Below are positions 57,541 to 64,000 of a DNA stretch of 64,000 nucleotides, in pieces. The position numbers and the translations under genes are program-made. Below the pieces are notes generated by a model. It was given only the letters and a program-made list of their open reading frames with translations. It was not told the DNA's origin and searched no databases. Position 1 is the first letter of the stretch. Every line of letters starts with the position of its first letter. The stretch comes from Metabacillus litoralis (lineage in GTDB: Bacteria > Bacillota > Bacilli > Bacillales > Bacillaceae), in the NCBI RefSeq assembly GCF_020524045.1, contig NZ_JAIVKL010000005.1, positions 372,001 to 436,000 on the forward strand. The letters are read 5' to 3'.

Positions 57541-58272
57541 TTAAAAACTTTCAATTAATATGACCATAAATACAATTCCGATGATAAAGGAATATGTTGC
57601 ATAACGTTCATTACCATCTCCATGACTTTCCGGAATTAACTCTTTATATATGATAAACAACATGGCTCCAGCTGCAAATGATAGTCCATAGACGACTAAA
57701 AAGTCTACATAGCTTGTTAAATAAAAGCCTAGTAATGCTGATACAATCTCCACAGCCCCAGTAGCGGTAGCAATTAACAGTGCGCGAATTTGACTGATAT
57801 TTTGTTTGATCAGAAACAGTGCAACTAGAAAACCTTCAGGTGCATTTTGCAAGCCAATGGCGAAGGCTATTAAATTTCCGGTTTCATCTGTATTTGATGC
57901 ATAACTAACACCTACTGACAATCCTTCTGGTATATTATGTAATGTAATTGCAGCAATAATTAATAATGCTTTTTCATCAAATTCAATTCCTGTTTTTGAG
58001 TGTTGCAAATCTATATGAGGAATTTTCTTTTCTAGATAAGTTAAAGTTAATACACCTAAAAATATCCCTATACAAACTTCAATAACGCTCCCGGATTTTA
58101 AACTTTCAGGTATTAATCCTAACATGGCTGCAGTCATCATAATTCCAGCTGTAAAGGCTAAAAGAATATCCTTCCATCGATGAGAAAGGGAGTTTTTTAG
58201 AAATAATATTGGCAAAGCCCCTAATCCTGTTGATAAAGCTGATAATATGCTGCCTATTAGTACATTAGACAT
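57541..58272 (-). CDS. ZIP family divalent metal transporter
   Basis: 243 residues from the ATG at 58272, ten bases after AAAGGAG. Eight membrane helices; TLHNIPEGLSVGVSYAS and GLQNAPEGFLVALFL are the TM4 and TM5 metal-site motifs of ZIP transporters, with LIPESHGDG near TM7. Likely moves zinc or a similar ion into the cell. Single gene, convergent to spo0E. No Zur box noted. Confidence 0.9.
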   Translation of the reverse strand: MSNVLIGSILSALSTGLGALPILFLKNSLSHRWKDILLAFTAGIMMTAAMLGLIPESLKSGSVIEVCIGIFLGVLTLTYLEKKIPHIDLQHSKTGIEFDEKALLIIAAITLHNIPEGLSVGVSYASNTDETGNLIAFAIGLQNAPEGFLVALFLIKQNISQIRALLIATATGAVEIVSALLGFYLTSYVDFLVVYGLSFAAGAMLFIIYKELIPESHGDGNERYATYSFIIGIVFMVILIESF

Positions 58273-58679
58273 ATTGTTATAACTCCTTTTTAGTACAGTT
58301 AACTTCATTTTATTATTTCTAACTATGCATTATGTATTAGATAGTAAGAAATTTTTAATATATAGTAAAGATATTCATTTGAATTTTTTAAAAATATACA
58401 CTATGGTATTTGACATTAGCACATTGTTATTTAGAATGGAAGACTTATATCTTCTGGTCATATATTTATTTTGACAAATCTTAGATAAAGGCTCATACCA
58501 TTCCAATCTATTCTTCGCTTCTGTTGAAAACGGACATCTAGATCGAGACAATATGTTAAAAAAATGGGTAACAAAAGTTTTATTGTTTGAAATAAAACTT
58601 TTGTGTAAAATAGGAATGAAGAGGTAAGTCAAAAGACAATGAGCGATGTGTATGGAACATCAACTTTTATAAGAAACAT
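58273..58679. other. Divergent intergenic region of ZIP gene and mhqR; no gene seen
   Basis: AT-rich. The frame across 58375-58632 on the minus strand has no family features or ribosome-binding site. Contains the ZIP gene promoter, not pinpointed. Confidence 0.4.
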
Positions 58680-58731
58680 TTGACTTAGTAACCAACTTCG
58701 TCTATTATAATGCTAATTACTTTGAATTCAA
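58680..58731 (+). promoter_or_regulatory. Promoter and palindromic operator of mhqR
   Basis: TTGACT (58680-58685), 17-bp spacer, TATTAT (58703-58708), then the palindrome TTGAATTCAA (58722-58731) just past the expected start site. The palindrome resembles the core of MhqR boxes (TCGAATTCGA in B. subtilis as I recall it), suggesting autoregulation. Confidence 0.45.
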
Positions 58732-58752
58732 GATAAATATTAAAAGGGTTGA

Positions 58753-59214
58753 ATGATATTGGAAAAAACTAAGCAAATTGAAGATTCATTAAAATTCTTC
58801 ATCGTACTTTCCCGTGCACATCGAGCTTTTAACGATGTTGTAAATAAACATATTTCTACGTTTAACTTAAACCCTACCGAGTTTGCGGTTTTAGAGTTAC
58901 TATATCATAAAGGTGATCAGCCTTTGCAGCAAATCGGTGGTAAGATCTTATTAGCGAGTGGAAGTATCACATATGTAGTTGATAAATTAGAGCAAAAACA
59001 ATTAATTATTAGAAAAGCATGTCCAAAAGATCGAAGAGTTACACACGCTCAAATTACCGAAAAAGGCATACAACTAATAGAGGAAATATTTCCTCCTCAT
59101 CAAGAAAAAATTGATGAAATTGTAAGTGCTTTAACAGAGGAAGAGAAAGCTTTAGCAATCCAGCTTATTAAAAAAGTAGGCTATCACGCAAATGATTTAC
59201 TTAAAAAAGAATAA
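58753..59214 (+). CDS. mhqR: MarR family repressor, MhqR-like
   Basis: 153 residues. LNPTEFAVLELLYHKGDQPL, QQIGGKILLASGSITYVVD and IIRKACPKDRRVTHAQITEKG form the winged helix. In B. subtilis MhqR (ykvE) represses quinone and azo-compound resistance genes and lies at this same locus, near spo0E and motBA. No close ribosome-binding site beyond AAAAGGGTTGAATG, so ATATTGGAA starts (TTG/ATT) remain possible. Followed by a terminator shared with motB. Confidence 0.82.
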   Translation: MILEKTKQIEDSLKFFIVLSRAHRAFNDVVNKHISTFNLNPTEFAVLELLYHKGDQPLQQIGGKILLASGSITYVVDKLEQKQLIIRKACPKDRRVTHAQITEKGIQLIEEIFPPHQEKIDEIVSALTEEEKALAIQLIKKVGYHANDLLKKE

Positions 59215-59219
59215 GAAAT

Positions 59220-59256
59220 AAAACGGATCAGCCATTAAAAGGTTGATCCGTTTTGT
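59220..59256. terminator. Bidirectional terminator between mhqR and motB
   Basis: AAAACGGATCA / TGATCCGTTTT stem with T-rich tails on both strands, between convergent genes. Confidence 0.88.
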
Positions 59257-59267
59257 TTCATTGGTAA

Positions 59268-60035
59268 TTAGTTTTTTTGCTCGTTAGGCAAGATAAGTAT
59301 TTCTACACGTCTGTTCTTTTGTCTTCCATCCTTTGTTTCATTAGATGCAACAGGTTTAAATTCTCCAAATCCTTTGGCACTAAATGCCTTTGGATCTAAT
59401 TTATCATTATCGATTAATATCTTCATGAAGTTTACAGCACGCATAACACTTAGATGCCAGTTAGAATCGAATTCAGAATTCTTAATGGGCACATCATCAG
59501 TATGTCCGCTAATAATAATATTTCTAGGAGGACTCATAATAAGAAGCTCTGAGATTTCAGAAGCTAATTCTTTATCTTTATTACGAATAGCTGCACTTCC
59601 TGAATCAAAGAAAATATCATTTAAGAGGGTAATTAATAAACCCTCATCTGTGAGTGTTGTTTTTAATTGTGTTTCGAGTTTATTGTTAGCAATATAAGAA
59701 TTTACTTTTGTTTGAATTTTTTTGAGGTTTTCTTCTTCAAGTTTCTTTTGTGCTTCTTCTACTGCCTCTTTATTTGGTTCCTGTTCCTTTTGTACATCTA
59801 ATTGCTCTAATTCACCATCTGGAGTTGGACTTGGATATTCTAATACACCTGTTCCTCCGGTAAATGTAGAATTGAATGCTCTTGCTAATTGTTGGAATTT
59901 CTGAGCATCAACTGAGCTCATTGCAAATAATACAATGAATAATGCAAGTACTAGTGTTAATAAATCAGCATAGGGAACAAGCCAAGATTCATCCATATGT
60001 TCATCTTCATGTTTATGCTTTTTCTTTCTAGCCAT
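59268..60035 (-). CDS. motB: Flagellar stator protein MotB
   Basis: 255 residues. One membrane helix with the proton-carrying Asp24 (WLVPYADLLTLVLALFIVLF), a linker, and an OmpA-like peptidoglycan-binding domain (IIISGHTDDVPIKNSEFDSN, NRRVEILI). The sequence favours a proton-driven MotB (the plug region lacks features of sodium-driven MotS, as far as can be seen). Overlaps motA by eight bases, downstream in the same operon. Confidence 0.96.
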   Translation of the reverse strand: MARKKKHKHEDEHMDESWLVPYADLLTLVLALFIVLFAMSSVDAQKFQQLARAFNSTFTGGTGVLEYPSPTPDGELEQLDVQKEQEPNKEAVEEAQKKLEEENLKKIQTKVNSYIANNKLETQLKTTLTDEGLLITLLNDIFFDSGSAAIRNKDKELASEISELLIMSPPRNIIISGHTDDVPIKNSEFDSNWHLSVMRAVNFMKILIDNDKLDPKAFSAKGFGEFKPVASNETKDGRQKNRRVEILILPNEQKN

Positions 60036-60828
60036 TTACACTCTCTCCCTCAGCGATTGAAGAGTTTATTTGATTTCTTTCACTAACTGGCAAGTAAGTT
60101 GCAAGCTTTTGTTCGATCGCTTTAGGTGCTTGTCCTTCTAATACAGATAAAACACCTTCAATCATTACTTGCTTCACTTTAGCTTCATGTTTTGATTTTC
60201 TCTTTAATTTGTTAGCAAAAGGATGCCACATAACATAGCCAGTAAAGATACCCAACATAGTTGCAACAAAGGCTGCACTAATTGCATGACCTAAAGCTGT
60301 AGTATCTGACATGTCAGATAAGGCAGCGACTAATCCAACAACAGCTCCAAGAACTCCAAGTGTCGGTGCGTATGTGCCAGCTTGTGTAAAGATAGCAGCA
60401 GAGCCTTGATGACGTTCTTCCATTGCTTCGATCTCTTCCGACATTACATCACGAATAAATTCAGCATTTTGACCGTCTACAGCCATGAGTAATCCATTTT
60501 TTAAAAAAGGGTCATCAACTTCTGAAAGTTTAGCTTCAAGTGCAAGAAGACCTTCTTTACGAGCTACTTGAGCCCAATCCGAAAATAAAGGAATAAGTTC
60601 TTGAATAGTAGCCGTTTTCTTCTCTTTAAAAATAATACCAAACAACTTAGGAACCTTTTTAATTTCATCTGTTGGAAAAGCGATTGTTACTGCTGCGATT
60701 GTCCCTAAAATAATGATTAATAAAGCAGCTGGGTTTATTAATACCGCTGGGCTAACGCCTTTCATAAACATCCCGACTCCAACTGCGATAATAGCAAGTA
60801 TCATTCCAATTCCTGACGTTTTATCCAT
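60028..60828 (-). CDS. motA: Flagellar stator protein MotA
   Basis: 266 residues, four membrane helices (about 1-20, 30-50, 150-170, 180-200) and a cytoplasmic loop that contacts FliG. FTQAGTYAPTLGVLGAVVGL holds the conserved Pro. Co-transcribed with motB from a SigD promoter 40-65 bp upstream, so expression follows the motile state. Confidence 0.96.
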   Translation of the reverse strand: MDKTSGIGMILAIIAVGVGMFMKGVSPAVLINPAALLIIILGTIAAVTIAFPTDEIKKVPKLFGIIFKEKKTATIQELIPLFSDWAQVARKEGLLALEAKLSEVDDPFLKNGLLMAVDGQNAEFIRDVMSEEIEAMEERHQGSAAIFTQAGTYAPTLGVLGAVVGLVAALSDMSDTTALGHAISAAFVATMLGIFTGYVMWHPFANKLKRKSKHEAKVKQVMIEGVLSVLEGQAPKAIEQKLATYLPVSERNQINSSIAEGESVNG

Positions 60829-60868
60829 CGTAAATCACCAATTTTCTTATAATATTTTCATACCTATT

Positions 60869-60895
60869 ATATCGGAAGATAGGAATAAACCTTTA
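60869..60895 (-). promoter_or_regulatory. SigD promoter of motAB
   Basis: Minus strand TAAA (60895-60892), 15-bp spacer, TCCGATAT (60876-60869). Consensus is TAAA-N15-GCCGATAA/T. Confidence 0.8.
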
Positions 60896-60949
60896 GGATT
60901 TATCGAAGAACTTGTCGAAAGATGTGAAAAGTTTTTGAAGTGCATAACA

Positions 60950-60976
60950 AAAAACTCACTTTTTATGTGAGTTTTT
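60950..60976 (-). terminator. Terminator overlapping a small-gene stop codon
   Basis: AAAAACTCAC / GTGAGTTTTT stem whose arms include the last codons and TGA of the gene at 60956-61111. On the minus strand it ends in TTTTTTG. Confidence 0.75.
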
Positions 60977-61111
60977 GCCTTTTTTCATATTTGGATCATC
61001 ATTTGAAGGGATCTTACTTGCTTCATCTCTTATTTTTATTGAGATTTGTTCATTCAGGTAATTACTTTGTAGTTCATATATTTTTTTTAGTGCATATTCA
61101 TTTATGAACAT
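60956..61111 (-). CDS. Small hypothetical protein, 51 aa
   Basis: ATG at 61111 with GATGGAGGAAAG seven bases upstream, a very good site. Product begins MFINEYALKKIYELQSNYLN and ends MKKGKNSHKK; basic, no membrane segment, probably one amphipathic helix and a disordered tail. No family recognised. It lies upstream of motA on the same strand, but the terminator and SigD promoter between them argue for separate transcription. Confidence 0.6.
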   Translation of the reverse strand: MFINEYALKKIYELQSNYLNEQISIKIRDEASKIPSNDDPNMKKGKNSHKK

Positions 61112-61247
61112 GTTCTTTCCTCCATCTATAATAACATTTTGTTATCTTTATCATAATGGAAGAAAAAACCTGTTACGTCGTGTGAATGAAGGAAGTTTAC
61201 ATCGTAAAAATGACTTAGTGTAATAAGACCTTAGACTGATTTGGAAA

Positions 61248-61406
61248 GGCTGTTTTCGCAAACTTTGTTGCTTTTAAATACACGAGCAATCAGCACTGTA
61301 TTAAGTCTAGTAGCATCTTTTCTTCATAAATAGGAATCCTATAGTGAAAAACACTGTTTTCACTCCAAATCTAGGTTACATAGCAACAATCGTTCAGAAA
61401 AGAGCC
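61248..61406 (-). repeat. AT-rich GGCT-ended MITE-like element, copy I
   Basis: 159 bp, GGCTGTTTTCGCAAAC to TTCAGAAAAGAGCC. Perfect 8-bp duplication TTTGGAAA at 61240-61247 and 61407-61414. Contains the hairpin AGTGAAAA / TTTTCACT shared with copies B and J. Confidence 0.92.
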
Positions 61407-61429
61407 TTTGGAAAAGACATTCTTTATAA

Positions 61430-61699
61430 TTAGTCAAGAAATATTGATAGTCCTATATAATAGAGTGGAAGAAATGCTATAACAAGATTGCAATAGAAAA
61501 AAAGACGGGAATAGAAGGTTGTTTTGTTCTCGGAAGCAAGTGATGCAAACAGTGATCCTAGTAAGCTAGTAAGGCAAAAAAAGCAGATCCCAAAAACTTG
61601 TCCTAGACGAATTTGATACAAAACAAATCCTATGCCAGATCCGTTAATTAGTAAAAAGCAGAAGGAAGCTAATATGTATAAATTAGAGTACTTTATCAA
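61430..61699 (-). CDS. Small membrane protein of unknown function
   Basis: About 89 residues from the TTG at 61699, which has AGAGGTG six bases upstream; GTG at 61708 is an alternative. Three hydrophobic helices (LYILASFCFLLINGSGIGF, VFGICFFCLTSLLGSLFASL, LFFYCNLVIAFLPLYYIGL) with short loops. No family recognised. Lone gene next to element copy I. Confidence 0.6.
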   Translation of the reverse strand: MIKYSNLYILASFCFLLINGSGIGFVLYQIRLGQVFGICFFCLTSLLGSLFASLASENKTTFYSRLFFYCNLVIAFLPLYYIGLSIFLD

Positions 61700-61837
61700 T
61701 TTCAACACCTCTTAACATGTATATGTGTTAAAAAGCGATGCATGACAAGGTACAAACAAAAGTCTGTTTTTGTTTCATTTGCTAAGAACTTACTATATTA
61801 ATGTTAAGTTCATTGTTTTTACCATGTAACAGCTAAA

Positions 61838-61870
61838 CAAAAAACTGGGGAGCAAAAGGCCCCCAGTTTC
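61838..61870 (-). terminator. Terminator of the K+ channel gene
   Basis: AAACTGGGG / CCCCAGTTT stem; on the minus strand followed by TTTTGTTT. Confidence 0.88.
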
Positions 61871-61897
61871 GAAAGATTTCTATGTTTATGGACTCAA

Positions 61898-62920
61898 TCA
61901 AGATATTATGTCTAAGTAAGTTTTATCATTGCATATGATAAAGAGTTTTGCATCTTTAGGTATCAATTTCTCAGGATGATTAATAATTGATAAATCACTT
62001 CCGTGTGATATTAGTATAGCTCCTTTTGCAGAAAGAGCCTTGTTAGCATCATCAAATGTAATCCAATCTTGTTTGTTAGGAATTGAGTATAAATCATATC
62101 CTTCATTACTTGTAAGCTGACGGATAATTTCACTTGATCCATTAAACATGATCGAACGGGCTGCTAAATGTGCTGCTGTATCATTTGCTGTAATAAATTC
62201 CTCAACATCAACATGTTGAAATGCGTGAATATGGTTTGAATTAGAAACCTCACAAATTGTATAAATATTTTTCTTGTGTTTCCTTCCAAGTCCTTCAAGA
62301 GTTGAAGCAATTAATAAAGTATGTCCGTCAGCCTGGGAAGCAGTCATTAAACCATCAGGTGAAAAAATCATCACAGATTTACAGTTTAAGAGGTTTGCTT
62401 GTTGAAGAACTTCTATATCAGCAGGATTACCACGAACAAAGTCAACTCTTTCATGTAAAACTGGTACTTTATTAAGATTTTCATCAATAATAACAATATG
62501 TATTTTATTAAAAGTAGCTAGAAGTTCATCTAATGTAATGGCTGCTTTTTTTGTCCAATTGATTAAAATAATATGATTCTCAGTCGTGACTTTCAATCTA
62601 CCTTCCTCCTTTAATCGCTTCCGTATACTGAAGAAATCAATAACTTTACCAATGAAAATCGTCATTAGTCCAATTCCAACGATATATAAAAACATGGCAA
62701 ATACTTTTCCTTCTACAGTAGTAGGAGATACATCTCCATAACCTACAGTAGCAACTGTTGTCATTGTCCACCAAAGTCCTTCAAACGGACTGGTAAATGT
62801 ATCAGGTTCCAAAAAGTAAATAATATAGCTGCTTGAGAGTACTAAAGTAAGTGTCGCAAAGATTAGAAGCTGATTATTCATTTGAATCGCTTTTAAAAAT
62901 AGTCTTCTTATAAAAATCAT
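61898..62920 (-). CDS. Two-TM potassium channel with RCK domain (YugO-like)
   Basis: 340 residues. TM1, pore loop with selectivity filter TVGYGD (58-63), TM2 (FAMFLYIVGIGLMTIFIGKV), then a cytosolic RCK/TrkA-N regulator (HIILINWTKKAAITLDELLA, DFVRGNPADIEVLQQANL). The layout equals B. subtilis YugO, the channel that releases K+ in biofilm signalling, but the locus differs, so orthology is unproven. The RCK GxGxxG position reads NWTKKA, suggesting altered nucleotide binding. Single gene with its own terminator. Confidence 0.85.
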   Translation of the reverse strand: MIFIRRLFLKAIQMNNQLLIFATLTLVLSSSYIIYFLEPDTFTSPFEGLWWTMTTVATVGYGDVSPTTVEGKVFAMFLYIVGIGLMTIFIGKVIDFFSIRKRLKEEGRLKVTTENHIILINWTKKAAITLDELLATFNKIHIVIIDENLNKVPVLHERVDFVRGNPADIEVLQQANLLNCKSVMIFSPDGLMTASQADGHTLLIASTLEGLGRKHKKNIYTICEVSNSNHIHAFQHVDVEEFITANDTAAHLAARSIMFNGSSEIIRQLTSNEGYDLYSIPNKQDWITFDDANKALSAKGAILISHGSDLSIINHPEKLIPKDAKLFIICNDKTYLDIIS

Positions 62921-62977
62921 AATTTCACCTTTCTATAGAAAAATGGAGGCATCTATTATTATTTGCTCTTTCTTTAA

Positions 62978-63140
62978 GGCTGTTTTTGCAAACTATGTTG
63001 CTTTTAAAAACCTGAATCAATCAGCACTGTATTAAGTCTAGTGGCATCTTTTCTTCATAAAATAATACCCTTATAGTGAAAAAACACTGTTTTCACTATA
63101 AATTTTTGGTTACATAGCAACATTTGTTCAGAAAAGAGCC
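62978..63140 (-). repeat. AT-rich GGCT-ended MITE-like element, copy J
   Basis: 163 bp, GGCTGTTTTTGCAAAC to TTCAGAAAAGAGCC. Perfect 8-bp duplication TTCTTTAA at 62970-62977 and 63141-63148. Sits in the divergent region between the K+ channel gene and ykvI. Confidence 0.92.
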
Positions 63141-63285
63141 TTCTTTAAAAAGTTTAACATATTTATACATTAAGATTAAAATCAATTTTACTTCTTGATC
63201 AATAAGATTTTAATATTAAAGAATCATCTAAGGTTAACTTCATATAATGATACAAGCTTTATGTGACAAGGGTGAGGTGTATTAG

Positions 63286-64000
63286 ATGATAAAATCTTGG
63301 TTTTCTTCCTTACAAGTTGCAGCAGTATATGTTGGAACGGTTGTAGGAGCTGGATTCGCAACAGGAAGAGAAATTGTTGAGTTTTTTACAAAATACGGTA
63401 TTTATGGACTAGCAGGTATTTTGGTCGTTGGTCTGCTTTTTATTTTTATAGGAACCAAAATGCTAATTTTATCAAAACGAATAAACGCAACATCATATCA
63501 AGAGTTAATGATTTTTTTGTTCGGAAAGAAGTTTGGTGGATTTATTAACGGATTTATGTTGGTTATTTTATTAGGGTTAACATCAATAATGCTGTCAGGT
63601 GCGGGAGCGATTTTTAATGAACAGCTTGGTCTATCAGTACGAATAGGTGTCATTATAACAATACTGCTAACGATTTGTGTGATGTTTTTTGGTGTGAGGG
63701 GTTTATATGGTGTCAATCTTATTGTAGTGCCAATGTTAATTTTATTTAGTGTGATGCTTGCGATTCAATCTTTTTCTATAGAACCTTTCCTTACAAGTTT
63801 CGATGGTACATCATCATCTTCAATTAACTGGATTTTAGCAGCTTTTTCTTATGCAGCCTTTAATTTAACAATGGCTTCTGCAGTTTTAGCTCCACTCGCT
63901 AATGAAATAAATGATGAAAAGGTGTTGAAAAGAGGAGGTATTATTGGAGGGATTTTCCTAACATTAATTTTAATTTGCAGTCATATTGCATTATCAACTT
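63286..64000 (+). CDS. ykvI: YkvI family membrane protein, cut by window edge
   Basis: First 238 residues; the gene runs off the end. ATG at 63286 with GGTGAGGTG six bases upstream. SSLQVAAVYVGTVVGAGFAT followed by GREIVEFFTKYGIYGLAG is typical of the YkvI family, transporter-like proteins of the APC/LeuT fold, with about six membrane helices visible so far. Substrate unknown. In B. subtilis ykvI also lies beyond motAB and clpE; clpE is absent at that position here. Confidence 0.85.
   Translation, partial: MIKSWFSSLQVAAVYVGTVVGAGFATGREIVEFFTKYGIYGLAGILVVGLLFIFIGTKMLILSKRINATSYQELMIFLFGKKFGGFINGFMLVILLGLTSIMLSGAGAIFNEQLGLSVRIGVIITILLTICVMFFGVRGLYGVNLIVVPMLILFSVMLAIQSFSIEPFLTSFDGTSSSSINWILAAFSYAAFNLTMASAVLAPLANEINDEKVLKRGGIIGGIFLTLILICSHIALST

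Overview
The window comes from a low-GC, endospore-forming, motile Gram-positive of the Bacillaceae. Evidence includes Ger germination proteins, an alpha/beta SASP, Spo0E phosphatases, a KinE-type kinase, SigI/RsgI, TnrA, MotAB and S-box, THI-box and yybP-ykoY riboswitches. From about 6.7 kb to the end the gene order closely follows the B. subtilis ykoM-ykvI region (tnrA, marR, ligD/ku, ykoX, ykoY, sigI-rsgI, sspD, ykrK, htpX, ktrD, ykrP, kinE, ogt, mtn genes, spo0E, mhqR, motBA, ykvI). The species is not B. subtilis: repeats and inserted genes differ. A Metabacillus-like genus is plausible but cannot be fixed from sequence alone.

Layout. 0-8.7 kb: end of a ger operon, ymaF, thiC with its TPP riboswitch, a MOSC protein, a Spo0E-like protein, tnrA with a perfect TnrA box, small genes, and a decayed nucleotidyltransferase gene. 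8.7-15.3 kb: MarR regulator plus SwrC-type RND pump, ligD and a GmhB-like phosphatase. 15.5-22.5 kb: one very large secreted amylopullulanase with two GH13 catalytic domains and an LPSTA cell-wall sorting signal, preceded by CcpA-like boxes; it lies between ligD and ku. 22.6-31.6 kb: ku, uppP, DedA and TerC proteins (with Mn riboswitch), sigI-rsgI, sspD, ykrK and htpX. 32-43 kb: ktrD, a PBP3-like lipoprotein, three tiny genes, a B12-binding radical SAM protein, an acyltransferase, kinE and ogt. 43.3-51.8 kb: a complete methionine-salvage set (mtnK-mtnA, mtnU, mtnE, mtnW-X-B-D) with two SAM riboswitches. 52-64 kb: an ABC-F protein, a CbpA-like protein, a deacetylase-like protein, spo0E, a ZIP transporter, mhqR, motAB under a SigD promoter, a K+ channel and the start of ykvI.

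The most unusual signal is a dense set of short non-coding mobile repeats. At least ten copies or remnants of a roughly 160-bp AT-rich element, and two copies of a roughly 200-bp GC-rich element, both begin GGCT, end AGCC and are flanked by 8-bp direct repeats. One GC-rich copy sits inside an AT-rich copy with a perfect 8-bp duplication. The shared end sequence and duplication length suggest that one transposase type, not encoded here, moved both. A third, roughly 350-bp inverted-repeat element carries its own terminator-like hairpin and a GC-rich core resembling that of the second family.

Functional themes: sporulation timing (KinE against two Spo0E-type phosphatases), methylthioribose recycling, nitrogen control by TnrA, potassium handling (KtrD, a YugO-like channel, a possible c-di-AMP receptor), spore-type NHEJ (LigD/Ku) and starch use.
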